From Lacinutrix algicola (lineage in GTDB: Bacteria; Bacteroidota; Bacteroidia; Flavobacteriales; Flavobacteriaceae), in contig NZ_LIQH01000040.1 in the NCBI RefSeq assembly GCF_001418085.1, positions 1 through 64,000 on the forward strand: a stretch of 64,000 bases of DNA. The letters run 5' to 3'. This document shows, one piece after another, positions 8,679 through 17,690 of the stretch (the stretch's first letter is position 1; every line of letters begins with the position of its first letter). The position numbers and the translations under genes were made by a program. The notes beneath the pieces are model-generated. The model did not search any database, was not told the DNA's origin, and saw nothing but the letters and a program-made list of their open reading frames with translations.

Positions 8679-10175
8679 GTGTACGATTTTAAAAATCCAT
8701 CAAGACAGTCAATTAAAGGTATCGCAGTACTTTTCGGGTTTAATAGTTATAAAATACTAAAAAGCCTTTTTATTGCTATTGCAACTTTTTCTTACTACCT
8801 AATAAAAGGAGAAAGAGTGTTTGGTTTGTCTTTAAATCAAATTATTCTAGCAGTTATAATTGTATTTTTATTCATTTTAGTACGCTCAATATTACAATAC
8901 CTCAATTTTAAATTTCACATATCTGGAGACGACTTTAAACTTTCAAAAGGTATATTAAACAAAGAGGAAATAACAGTTTCTAAGTCCAAAATTCAGAATA
9001 TCTATATTAAACAAAATGTACTTCAGCAAATAATAAATGTTGTACAATTAGATATTGAAACTGCTGGAGATGCTAAAGCAGAGGTCAAAATTACTGCATT
9101 AAGTAGAAATAAAGCAAAAGCTCTTAAAGAGGAATTACTCTCGAATGTAAACGTTGTTAGTCAAGAAGAAACAACTAATGAAATTAAAGACGAGCGAAAA
9201 GTATATTATAAAGCTTCTATTAAAAAACTATTGCTAGAAGGTTTCAGTCAGAATCATATTAAAAGCTTCTTAGTTATAGCAGGATTTATAGGTGGATTGT
9301 ATTCTACTTACGAAGACTTTATGCAAGAATTAAAATTAGGAGATAAATTTGAAGCATTGCTTACGCAAAACAGTAATTCAGTAAGTGCGTTAATATTCAT
9401 AACTTTTGGTTTTTTATTAATCACACTAATCATTTCAATACTCTTTTCTGTAATAAAAACATTCTTGCTTAATTTCGATTTACAAGTTATTGAGCATAAA
9501 AACACAATAGAAATTAAAAAAGGGTTGTTTAATAAAGTTGCAATAATTTTATCGCCGTCAAGAATTCAAAATATAGAAATTGTAAATAATAGGTTAAAGC
9601 GTTATTTTGGATTAAACACTTTGCGTATAAAGCAAGCAATGGTGGATAAGAAATTGCAAAAACATTTCTCTATTATAGCTTTAGATCAATTACAAGTTGA
9701 TTATTTAGTAGAAAAACTGATGCAAAAGTTATCTATAACTTCTAAAAAAGAAAAACCAGAGACTTATTATCTACGTTTTTTATTATTAACAATGCTCGTA
9801 CCACTTTTGCTTTTTAATGTCGTTGCTTTTTTTGTGTTCGAAAATCTGTTTTGGGTTATCAACTTGTTTATAGTGCCGGTTCTTCTTTTAATGATCTATT
9901 TAAAATACAAAAAAGCATATTATATCTTAAACGATAATATGTTAATAGTTGGTGATGGCTCAATTTCAACAATAACGCAATTGGTAGAAATACACAAAGT
10001 ACAAGCGGTGGCGACAAAGCAAACAGTGTTTCAAAAATTAAGAAATATAATAACGGTAGAAGTGTACACGGCATCAAAAGCTACAAAGATTTTATATATA
10101 AAAGAAAATAGAGCAAATGAAATTGTTAATTTCTTATTATATCAAATTGAATCTCAACGCAAAGATTGGATGTAA
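8679..10175 (+). CDS. PH domain-containing membrane protein (YdbT-like)
   Basis: This 498-residue protein contains three bPH2-type repeats (about residues 70-150, 265-345 and 405-490) separated by hydrophobic pairs of transmembrane helices. Each repeat shows the KSKIQNIYI / PSRIQNIEI / VEIHKVQAV signature. The start is GTG at 8679, directly after the TAG stop of the preceding YdbS-like gene, so translation is probably coupled. This is the usual partner arrangement. Function is unknown beyond a likely membrane role. Confidence 0.85.
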   Translation: MYDFKNPSRQSIKGIAVLFGFNSYKILKSLFIAIATFSYYLIKGERVFGLSLNQIILAVIIVFLFILVRSILQYLNFKFHISGDDFKLSKGILNKEEITVSKSKIQNIYIKQNVLQQIINVVQLDIETAGDAKAEVKITALSRNKAKALKEELLSNVNVVSQEETTNEIKDERKVYYKASIKKLLLEGFSQNHIKSFLVIAGFIGGLYSTYEDFMQELKLGDKFEALLTQNSNSVSALIFITFGFLLITLIISILFSVIKTFLLNFDLQVIEHKNTIEIKKGLFNKVAIILSPSRIQNIEIVNNRLKRYFGLNTLRIKQAMVDKKLQKHFSIIALDQLQVDYLVEKLMQKLSITSKKEKPETYYLRFLLLTMLVPLLLFNVVAFFVFENLFWVINLFIVPVLLLMIYLKYKKAYYILNDNMLIVGDGSISTITQLVEIHKVQAVATKQTVFQKLRNIITVEVYTASKATKILYIKENRANEIVNFLLYQIESQRKDWM

Positions 10176-10209
10176 AGTATTATTTTTACCTTTTAAATGA
10201 ATAAAAAAT

Positions 10210-10695
10210 ATGTTAGTAGAATTTAACACACTACCAGAACACTCAAAAATCTGGATATATCAAGCAAATCGTTCTTTTTCAGAAACTGAACTAGAAGCTA
10301 TAAAAGAAAAGCTTAACATCTTTATTACAAATTGGACAGCGCATGGAAGCGACTTAAATGCAGGGTACGATATTAGATACAAGCGTTTTATTATTCTTGC
10401 TGTAGATCAAGATTCTCAAGCTGCAACAGGTTGTAGTATTGACGCTTCAGTTCGTTTTATTCAAGAATTAGAAAAAGAATATGGCGTAGATTTAATGGAT
10501 AAAATGAATGTATCCTACAAACAAGGTGAGTTTGTTGCTCATAAAACCTTAACCGATTTTAGAACAATGGCAAAACAAAAAGCCGTATCTAAAAATACAA
10601 TCGTTTTTAATAACCTTGTCACAAATATTGCAGAGTTAAACGAAAACTGGGAAGTACCAGCAAGCGATAGTTGGCATAATAGATTCCTAAACTAA
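10210..10695 (+). CDS. Conserved cytoplasmic protein of unknown function
   Basis: This 161-residue soluble protein has no signal peptide or membrane helix. It begins with an F-N-T-L-P-E-H-S-K-I-W-I-Y-Q segment and contains a DQDSQAATGCSID stretch near residue 70. I recall similar Bacteroidetes proteins being named 'ABC transporter ATPase' in databases, but no Walker A or signature motif is visible here, so that name looks unsupported. It lies between the PH-domain pair and serB on the same strand with short gaps, so it may share transcription. Confidence 0.8.
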   Translation: MLVEFNTLPEHSKIWIYQANRSFSETELEAIKEKLNIFITNWTAHGSDLNAGYDIRYKRFIILAVDQDSQAATGCSIDASVRFIQELEKEYGVDLMDKMNVSYKQGEFVAHKTLTDFRTMAKQKAVSKNTIVFNNLVTNIAELNENWEVPASDSWHNRFLN

Positions 10696-10726
10696 ACGAT
10701 TCCTTTTGTAATTTTTTTTGATATTT

Positions 10727-11950
10727 ATGAAAAACGAAATCTTTTTACTAAACATTTCAGGTCAAGATAAACCAGGATTAACAGCTAGTTTAACGGCTGT
10801 TTTAGCTTCTTCTGGAGCAAAGATATTAGATATTGGTCAAGCCAATATACACGATACTTTATCATTAGGTATATTATTTGAAATAGAGTCTGGAGTCAAT
10901 TCTTCACCAGTTTTAAAAGATTTATTGTTTAAAGCTTACGAGCTTAATATTCAAGCAAAATTCACACCAATTACATTAGAAAACTACGAAAACTGGGTAT
11001 CGCTTCAAGGTAAAGATCGTTATATAATTACTATTTTAGGAGAAAGATTATCTGCAGAGCAAATTTCTATGGTTACTCAGGTTATTTCAGAAAAAAACTT
11101 AAATATAGATGCTATTAAACGTTTAACTGGTAGAACATCATTAGTTAAAAAAGACGAATACCCAAGAGCATCTATTGAGTTATCAATTCGTGGTAAAATT
11201 GAAAATAAATCGGAATTAACAGAGAAATTTATGCAAATTTCTAGACAGTTAAATGTCGATATCGCTTTTCAAGAAGATAATATTTACAGACGTAACAGGC
11301 GTTTGGTTTGTTTCGATATGGACTCTACTTTAATTCAAACAGAAGTTATTGATGAGTTAGCTGAACTAGCAGGAGTAGGAGCAGAAGTAAGAGCTATTAC
11401 AGAATCTGCAATGCAAGGTGAAATTGAATTTAATGAGAGTTTTAAAAAACGAATGAAACTCTTAAAAGGATTAAAAGAAGAAGTGCTTCAAGACGTAGCT
11501 GTTAATTTACCAATTACAAAAGGTGCAAGACGCTTAATAGATACATTAAAGAGTTACGGTTTTAAAACTGCTATTTTATCTGGTGGTTTTACTTATTTCG
11601 GACATTATCTTCAAAAAGAATTAGGCATCGATTATGTATATGCTAACCAGTTAGAAATTATAGATGGAGAATTAACTGGTAATTATCTTGGCGAAATTGT
11701 AGATGGCAATAAAAAAGCCGAATACCTTCAAGAAATAGCAAATAAAGAAGGCTTGAATATTAGCCAAACCATTGCTGTTGGTGATGGTGCTAACGATTTA
11801 GCCATGTTAAATCTTGCAGGTTTAGGTATTGCTTTTCATGCTAAACCAAAGGTTAAAGACAATGCACAAAGCTCGATTTCGAGTATTGGTTTAGATGGTG
11901 TTTTATATTTATTAGGTTATCACGATAAGCATATAGATTTACTTGAGTAA
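10727..11950 (+). CDS. serB: Phosphoserine phosphatase with N-terminal ACT domains
   Basis: This 407-residue HAD-family enzyme catalyses the last step of serine synthesis, removing phosphate from O-phosphoserine. Two ACT-like regions (about residues 1-80 and 90-175) precede the HAD domain. The catalytic motif is CFDMDSTLIQTE near residue 197, motif II is LSGGFTYFG and motif III is VGDGANDLAMLNLAG. ATG at 10727 fits the MKNEIFLLNISGQDKPG start better than the in-frame TTG nine bases upstream. The ACT domains suggest amino-acid feedback. Assignment is firm. Confidence 0.92.
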   Translation: MKNEIFLLNISGQDKPGLTASLTAVLASSGAKILDIGQANIHDTLSLGILFEIESGVNSSPVLKDLLFKAYELNIQAKFTPITLENYENWVSLQGKDRYIITILGERLSAEQISMVTQVISEKNLNIDAIKRLTGRTSLVKKDEYPRASIELSIRGKIENKSELTEKFMQISRQLNVDIAFQEDNIYRRNRRLVCFDMDSTLIQTEVIDELAELAGVGAEVRAITESAMQGEIEFNESFKKRMKLLKGLKEEVLQDVAVNLPITKGARRLIDTLKSYGFKTAILSGGFTYFGHYLQKELGIDYVYANQLEIIDGELTGNYLGEIVDGNKKAEYLQEIANKEGLNISQTIAVGDGANDLAMLNLAGLGIAFHAKPKVKDNAQSSISSIGLDGVLYLLGYHDKHIDLLE

Positions 11951-12123
11951 GACTTATTTTAGACTATTTATTCAAAATAATATAGCTTAAAAAATATAAA
12001 CATTTCACTGTTCATTATTTCTTCATAAATCTCTATTAAAATCTTTAATAAGAGTACGAAAAATAATAACTTGGCATAGTTTTTAGTTCTATAATTGTAT
12101 AGCAACTCAAATTGAAAATTTTT

Positions 12124-15087
12124 ATGCGCAAATTAATTCTATTACTTACCTTATCCCTTATATCGTTTACTATCCACGCTCAAGAAACTAGCAATCCTTT
12201 GCTAGTAAAAGATGTTGAAGGACAAAAAAAATGGGTAGATAGTGTCTATAATTCATTAACATTAAACGAGAAAATAGCACAATTATATATGGTGCAGGTT
12301 TTTAGTAGCCAAACTGAAGCTGAAAAAGCTAAGGTTCTCAATTTAATTAATAAAAATAAAATTGGAGGTGTCATCTACTCAAAAGGTGGTCCTTACAGAC
12401 AAGCAAAACTTAATAACGAATTACAAGCAGCTTCTAAAATACCATTACTTATAGGTATGGATGCTGAGTGGGGATTAAGCATGCGTTTAGATTCTACATA
12501 CTCCTTTCCTTGGAATATGACGCTTGGTGCTATTAAAGATAATTTTTTAATAGAACAAACAGGAAGACAATTAGGAGAGCATTGCAAACGATTAGGTGTT
12601 CATTTTAATTTTGCTCCTGTGGTGGATATTAATACAAACCCAAAGAATCCCATTATTGGAAACCGCTCTTTTGGAGAAGATAGAGATAACGTTACCGAAA
12701 AAGCAGCAGCTTTTATGAAAGGTATGCAAAGTGTAGGTGTACTAGCAAATGCTAAACATTTTCCTGGACATGGTGATACTGAAGCAGATTCTCACTTAAC
12801 ATTACCAACTGTAGCATTCGATGCAAAGCGTATAGATTCTGTAGAATTGTACCCTTATAAAACATTAATAAAAGAAGGCTTATCGAGTGTAATGGTTGCG
12901 CATTTAAATATTCCTAGTTTAGAGCCTAGACAAGATTATCCGTCTTCTATTTCAAAAAACATTGTAACCAACATTTTAAAAGAAAGACTAGGTTTTAAAG
13001 GACTGATTTTTACTGACGCCTTAACTATGAAAGGTGCAGCAAACTATAAATTTGAAGGTTTAGATGGCGTTAATGAAGGTTCGACAAGTACTGTTGGAAA
13101 TATAGATTTAGCAGCTTTTCTTGCTGGAAATGATATAATGCTAATGTCTGAAAATCCAGAAGCTGGTATTGCAAAACTTGAAAAAGCAGTTAATAAAGGA
13201 TTAATTACAGAAGAACGTTTAGCGCATTCTGTTAAAAAATTATTGCAAGCAAAATATAAAGTTGGTTTAAATAATTATAAACCTATTTATACACATAATT
13301 TAAGTAATGATTTAAACCGTTTAAGAGACGATATTTTATACGAAGAGCTAATGGAAGAGGCAGTTACCATTGCACGTGACTCTTCGGGTTTGTTACCACT
13401 ACGTCACTTAGAAACTAAAAAAATCGCATATGTAGAATTAGGTAATGATAGTGGTAAACCGTTTTTAAATGCGCTTAAAAAATATGCTCAGGTTCATGAA
13501 GTAAAAGCTAATAATTTAAGTAATTTAATAGCGAAGCTTCAAAACTATAATACTGTTATTGTTGGTTTTCATAAATCTAATGCAAATCCTTGGAAATCGT
13601 ATAAATTTTCAGATAAAGAGTTAACCTGGTTATACGAAATAGCTAGAACAAACACTGTAATTTTAGATGTATTTGCTAAACCTTATGCATTGTTAGATTT
13701 ACAAACAGTTACGAATATTGAAAGTGTTGTTGTAAGTTATCAAAACAGTAAGATTGCTCAAGAAACCTCTGCCGAAATTATATTTGGAGCCTTACCAGCA
13801 AAAGGAACTTTACCGGTTTCTGCAGGACCATATTTTAAAGTCGGATATGGTGTGCAAACAAACTCTTTAGAGCGTTTAGGTTACAGTGTTCCAGAACGTG
13901 TTGGTTTAAGTTCTTATCGTCTAAAAAAGATAGATTCTATTGCAAACCATGCTGTAAATGCAGGTATGACACCAGGAATACAACTAATTGTAGCTAGAAA
14001 AGGAAAAGTTGTTTATAATAAAAACTTTGGAAATCACACTTATAATAAAGGTTCTCAAAAGGTGAGAGGAGATGATCTTTACGATGTTGCTTCATTAACA
14101 AAAATAGTAGCAACTTTACCATTGTTTATGGAAATGGAAGAGCAAGGTATTGTATCCTTAGATACAAAATTATCAGAAGCAATTCCGTATTACAAAAACA
14201 CTAATAAAAAGAATATTACATTTAAGAAAATGCTTTCGCATTATGCTCAATTAAAACCTTGGATTCCTTTTTATTTTGCCACTTTAGATACCGTTACAAA
14301 AAAACCTTCAACTAAATATTATCGTAAATCTCCAACAGGAAAGTTTAATATTAAAGTCGCAAATAACCTATACATGCGAGAGGATTATCAAGATTCTATT
14401 CCAAAAATAATTAAAGAAACAGATCTACTTTCACGTTTGCGTTACCGTTATAGCGATTTACCATATTACATTCTTAAGCAGTACATAGAGGAACATTACA
14501 ATAAGCCTTTAAACGAATTAGTTCAAGATCATTTTTATAAGTCTTTAGGTGCAAATAATACTGTTTATAATCCCTACAAAACGATTAGTAACACGCGTAT
14601 TACACCAACCGAAGAAGATGATTATTATCGTTTTCAAAAAGTGCAAGGTTATGTTCATGATATGGGTGCAGCAATGCAAGATGGTGTCGGTGGACACGCT
14701 GGTGTTTTTAGTAATGCTAACGACATCACCAAAATAATGCAAATGTATTTGCAAAAAGGATATTATGGAGGTGTAAGGTATTTAAAGCCAGAAACAATAG
14801 ATAAATTTAATACTTGTTATTTTTGTGAAAATAAAGTAAGAAGAGGTATCGGTTTCGATAAACCACAACTAGGAGAATCTGGGCCAACTTGTGGTTGTGT
14901 TTCTATGACAAGTTTTGGACATTCTGGATTTACAGGAACTTATACTTGGGCGGATCCAGACGAAGAATTAGTTTATGTTTTTATGGCAAATAGAACATAT
15001 CCATCATCAAAAGGTAAAAACATGTTATTACGTGCAGATATTAGAACCAATATTCAAGAAGCTATTTATGAGGCTATTATAAGATAG
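12124..15087 (+). CDS. Fusion of a NagZ-like GH3 glycosidase and a beta-lactamase-family serine hydrolase
   Basis: This 987-residue secreted protein has a signal peptide ending in IHAQ. The first half (about residues 40-370) is a GH3 beta-N-acetylglucosaminidase domain with KHFPGHGDTEADSH, the NagZ-type catalytic His/Asp loop, and FTDALTMKGAA. A GH3 C-terminal domain follows. The last third (about 600-980) is a class C beta-lactamase/DD-peptidase-like domain with the S-L-T-K nucleophile motif, a YSD motif and an HSG motif. It probably trims cell-wall glycan and peptide in the periplasm. Such fusions are known in Bacteroidetes. ATG at 12124 gives the better signal peptide; a TTG lies 12 bases upstream. 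Confidence 0.88.
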   Translation: MRKLILLLTLSLISFTIHAQETSNPLLVKDVEGQKKWVDSVYNSLTLNEKIAQLYMVQVFSSQTEAEKAKVLNLINKNKIGGVIYSKGGPYRQAKLNNELQAASKIPLLIGMDAEWGLSMRLDSTYSFPWNMTLGAIKDNFLIEQTGRQLGEHCKRLGVHFNFAPVVDINTNPKNPIIGNRSFGEDRDNVTEKAAAFMKGMQSVGVLANAKHFPGHGDTEADSHLTLPTVAFDAKRIDSVELYPYKTLIKEGLSSVMVAHLNIPSLEPRQDYPSSISKNIVTNILKERLGFKGLIFTDALTMKGAANYKFEGLDGVNEGSTSTVGNIDLAAFLAGNDIMLMSENPEAGIAKLEKAVNKGLITEERLAHSVKKLLQAKYKVGLNNYKPIYTHNLSNDLNRLRDDILYEELMEEAVTIARDSSGLLPLRHLETKKIAYVELGNDSGKPFLNALKKYAQVHEVKANNLSNLIAKLQNYNTVIVGFHKSNANPWKSYKFSDKELTWLYEIARTNTVILDVFAKPYALLDLQTVTNIESVVVSYQNSKIAQETSAEIIFGALPAKGTLPVSAGPYFKVGYGVQTNSLERLGYSVPERVGLSSYRLKKIDSIANHAVNAGMTPGIQLIVARKGKVVYNKNFGNHTYNKGSQKVRGDDLYDVASLTKIVATLPLFMEMEEQGIVSLDTKLSEAIPYYKNTNKKNITFKKMLSHYAQLKPWIPFYFATLDTVTKKPSTKYYRKSPTGKFNIKVANNLYMREDYQDSIPKIIKETDLLSRLRYRYSDLPYYILKQYIEEHYNKPLNELVQDHFYKSLGANNTVYNPYKTISNTRITPTEEDDYYRFQKVQGYVHDMGAAMQDGVGGHAGVFSNANDITKIMQMYLQKGYYGGVRYLKPETIDKFNTCYFCENKVRRGIGFDKPQLGESGPTCGCVSMTSFGHSGFTGTYTWADPDEELVYVFMANRTYPSSKGKNMLLRADIRTNIQEAIYEAIIR

Positions 15088-15250
15088 GCATATAAAGCAC
15101 ATAGAGTTTTGAGTTACAAAAAGTTAAAATGATGTAAGTTTTTACTATTTTAACTACTAATCAATAAACCAAAATTAAATCTTATCTATTTTAGGTTCGA
15201 GCAATAAACTCTAAATACTTAAAATACATTAGACGTTTAAAACTAATTAA

Positions 15251-16396
15251 ATGAAAATAGGAATTGTTTGTTATCCAACATTTGGAGGAAGTGGAGTAGT
15301 AGCTACAGAATTAGGTTTAGAGCTTTCTAAGCGTGGTCATACTATTCATTTTATAACTTATAATCAGCCCGTTCGTTTAGAACTTTTAGGTAATAATATT
15401 CATTATCACGAAGTAAATGTGCCAGAATATCCTTTGTTTCATTATCAGCCTTACGAGTTAGCTTTATCGAGTAAGTTGGTAGACATGGTGAAGCTTCATA
15501 AAATTGAGATTCTTCATGTACACTATGCGATACCACATGCTTATGCTGCATATATGGCGCAAAAAATGCTTAGAGAAGAAGACATTTATGTGCCTATTGT
15601 AACCACTTTACATGGTACAGATATTACCTTGGTTGGTAACCATCCATTTTATAAACCTGCAGTTACATTTAGTATTAACAAATCGGATGCAGTAACGGCA
15701 GTTTCACAGAGTTTAAAAGACGACACACTTCGTCTGTTTGATATTAAGCAGAATATTAGTGTCGTTACAAATTTTATAGATTTAAAGAAGTTTAAACACA
15801 GTTATACCGATTGTCAACGTGCTATGATGGCTTCAGATGATGAAAAAATAATAACCCACATTAGTAATTTTAGAGAAGTTAAACGTATTCCAGATATTAT
15901 AAATATTTTTAATAACGTACAAAAGGAAGTTCCAGCAAAGTTAATGATGGTTGGAGAAGGTCCGGAACGAGAACCAGCAGAACAATTATGCCGAGAATTA
16001 GGTATTAGTGATAAAGTAGTGTTCTTTGGGAATAGTAATGAAATAGATAGAATTTTGTGTTTTAGCGATTTGTTTTTACTTCCAAGTGAAACCGAAAGTT
16101 TTGGACTATCTGCTTTAGAAGCAATGGCATCTGGAGTTCCAGTAATCTCTAGTAATACTGGTGGTATTCCTGAAGTAAATGAAGAAGGTTTTTCTGGTTA
16201 TTTAAGTGATGTTGGAGATGTTGAAGCAATGAGCAAAAATGCAATTATGGTTTTAAAAGATGAAAAACTCTTGACAAAACTTAAAGAGAATGCAAAAGTT
16301 CAAGCTGAAAAATTTGATATCCATAACATAGTGCCACAATACGAAGCTATTTATGAGAACACGTTAAAGAACTGTTTGTTTACTCAAAAATTATAA
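15251..16396 (+). CDS. bshA: N-acetyl-alpha-D-glucosaminyl L-malate synthase BshA
   Basis: This 381-residue GT4-family glycosyltransferase performs the first step of bacillithiol synthesis, joining GlcNAc from UDP-GlcNAc to L-malate. The N-terminal CYPTFGGSGVVATELG segment, TTLHGTDITLVG, the donor-site TNFIDLKKF and the C-terminal PSETESFGLSALEAMASGVPVISSN-type E-x7-E motif are all typical of BshA. ATG start at 15251. No bshB or bshC is visible nearby. A bidirectional terminator follows. Assignment is firm. Confidence 0.92.
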   Translation: MKIGIVCYPTFGGSGVVATELGLELSKRGHTIHFITYNQPVRLELLGNNIHYHEVNVPEYPLFHYQPYELALSSKLVDMVKLHKIEILHVHYAIPHAYAAYMAQKMLREEDIYVPIVTTLHGTDITLVGNHPFYKPAVTFSINKSDAVTAVSQSLKDDTLRLFDIKQNISVVTNFIDLKKFKHSYTDCQRAMMASDDEKIITHISNFREVKRIPDIINIFNNVQKEVPAKLMMVGEGPEREPAEQLCRELGISDKVVFFGNSNEIDRILCFSDLFLLPSETESFGLSALEAMASGVPVISSNTGGIPEVNEEGFSGYLSDVGDVEAMSKNAIMVLKDEKLLTKLKENAKVQAEKFDIHNIVPQYEAIYENTLKNCLFTQKL

Positions 16397-16418
16397 TTAT
16401 CAGCTAGTATTATAAAAT

Positions 16419-16450
16419 AAAAAAGGCACCTCATTTGGGTGCCTTTTTTT
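16419..16450 (+). terminator. Bidirectional rho-independent terminator between bshA and ompH
   Basis: AAAAAAGGCACC, a six-base loop, then GGTGCCTTTTTTT. The GC stem is flanked by A and T runs on both sides, so it can end bshA on the plus strand and the OmpH gene on the minus strand. Confidence 0.9.
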
Positions 16451-16469
16451 ATATCATAATAAATTTATA

Positions 16470-16988
16470 TTACTTCTTTGCTTTTGCAATAACAAGATCA
16501 CTAATATCTGTGCTTTCTTCGGCATATACTAATACACTGTTTCCGTTTATTTGAGAATTTAATATATGAGTATAACCGTTTTCTTTTGCGACTACAGAGA
16601 CTAATTCTCCAATTTTAGTATAAATAGGTTGGTAAAATGCATTCTTTTTATAATTAATTGCAGTTTGAATATCTGTATCAAAGCCTTGCATACCTTGTTG
16701 TATACGCATTAATTCTGTTTCTTTTTTCTTTTTGTCAGGTTCAACAAGAGTTGCTCCATTCTTTTTATAATCCTCTACCTTAACATTATAATCCTTAATA
16801 ATAGAATCTCTAGTTTTTGTTAATTTATTCATTATTACATCTAAATCTGCTTTAGCTTTTACTGTTTCTGGCATATTATCTAAAATGTATTCAATGTCAG
16901 CATAACCAACTTTAACATTTTGTTGTCCAAAAGCAGTAAACACAAATAGATTTAATAGAATAATCGAAAGTATTGTTTTTTGTTTCAT
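16470..16988 (-). CDS. OmpH/Skp-family periplasmic chaperone
   Basis: This 172-residue protein has a signal peptide (LLNLFVFTAFGQ, cleavage near residue 22) followed by the KVGYADIEYILDNMPE start typical of Bacteroidetes OmpH/Skp proteins. A long charged helical segment (about residues 45-120) forms the chaperone tentacle, and the C-terminal TKIGELVSVVAKENGYTHIL strand region completes it. Skp holds unfolded outer-membrane proteins in the periplasm. The bamA and other skp genes that often accompany it are not adjacent, so this may be a stand-alone paralogue. Confidence 0.87.
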   Translation of the reverse strand: MKQKTILSIILLNLFVFTAFGQQNVKVGYADIEYILDNMPETVKAKADLDVIMNKLTKTRDSIIKDYNVKVEDYKKNGATLVEPDKKKKETELMRIQQGMQGFDTDIQTAINYKKNAFYQPIYTKIGELVSVVAKENGYTHILNSQINGNSVLVYAEESTDISDLVIAKAKK

Positions 16989-17030
16989 AGTATATAAGTT
17001 AATTTAAAAAGATAAAGACAATAATCTTGT

Positions 17031-17065
17031 CATAAAAAAACCATTTCAAATAAATGAAATGGTTT
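17031..17065 (-). terminator. Terminator of the small barrel-protein gene
   Basis: Read on the minus strand, AAACCATTTCA, a six-base loop, TGAAATGGTTT and then a T run. The 11-bp stem lies just after the stop of the gene at 17090-17575 and before the OmpH gene. Confidence 0.8.
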
Positions 17066-17089
17066 ACGAAAATAATATATTTTATTGAT

Positions 17090-17575
17090 TTAAAACTGAT
17101 ATCTAATACCCAAGGCAATATCGAAGTCTAAATCGTCTCTAAAATCTCCAAAACCAAGCTCTGGTCTTGCGTCTAAAGAAAGTACTAATGGGATATCGAA
17201 ATTATACTCAATTCCTATATTTCCAGCAGCGAAAATAAACGTTTCACTTTCATCTTTAAGAGGAGCAGGTAAATCATAACTATAATTACCTAAACCACCA
17301 CCAACACCAGCATACCAATTAAAATCCCCTTCTAATTGCCAAACCCATTGGTATAAACCTGCTAATTTAAAGCCATCATAATCATTTCCAGATCTAATAC
17401 CAAGATCAACTTCTAAACGGTTGTTGGAGCCTAAAGCACGTTGGTAGGAGATTTCTCCACCAAATCCATCATTATCTCCAATTCGTAATCCAATAGCGTT
17501 TTCTGAAATTTCCTGAGCTGTTGCTGCATAGCTAAATCCAAGAATAGCTATTGCTAATAAAAGTATTTTTTTCAT
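17090..17575 (-). CDS. Small outer-membrane beta-barrel-like protein
   Basis: This 161-residue protein has a signal peptide (LLLAIAILGFSYAATAQ) and a mature part made of alternating hydrophobic and polar strands rich in G, Y and D. It ends in IALGIRYQF, whose terminal aromatic is typical of outer-membrane barrels recognised by the BAM machinery. The length suits an eight-stranded barrel. I cannot assign a substrate or function. A terminator separates it from the OmpH gene downstream, so it is probably monocistronic. Confidence 0.75.
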   Translation of the reverse strand: MKKILLLAIAILGFSYAATAQEISENAIGLRIGDNDGFGGEISYQRALGSNNRLEVDLGIRSGNDYDGFKLAGLYQWVWQLEGDFNWYAGVGGGLGNYSYDLPAPLKDESETFIFAAGNIGIEYNFDIPLVLSLDARPELGFGDFRDDLDFDIALGIRYQF

Positions 17576-17690
17576 TTTGTTATTTTATTTTTAAGATTAA
17601 TCCAATTTACAGTTTACTATCGATTTTATAAAAAATATAACGCTAATATTTAGTTAATAATTGTTCAGATATATTAAATTTGAAAGTATA

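Noticed and set aside
8172-10175. A frameshift splitting one gene into the two PH-domain genes
   Set aside because: The YdbS/YdbT pair is a known two-gene arrangement, and each half has its own complete domains.
12071-12087. Sigma-54-like -24/-12 element (TTGGCAT ... TTAGT) before the hydrolase fusion
   Set aside because: The -24 part fits, but the -12 part lacks the GC of TTGC, so the match is too weak to call.
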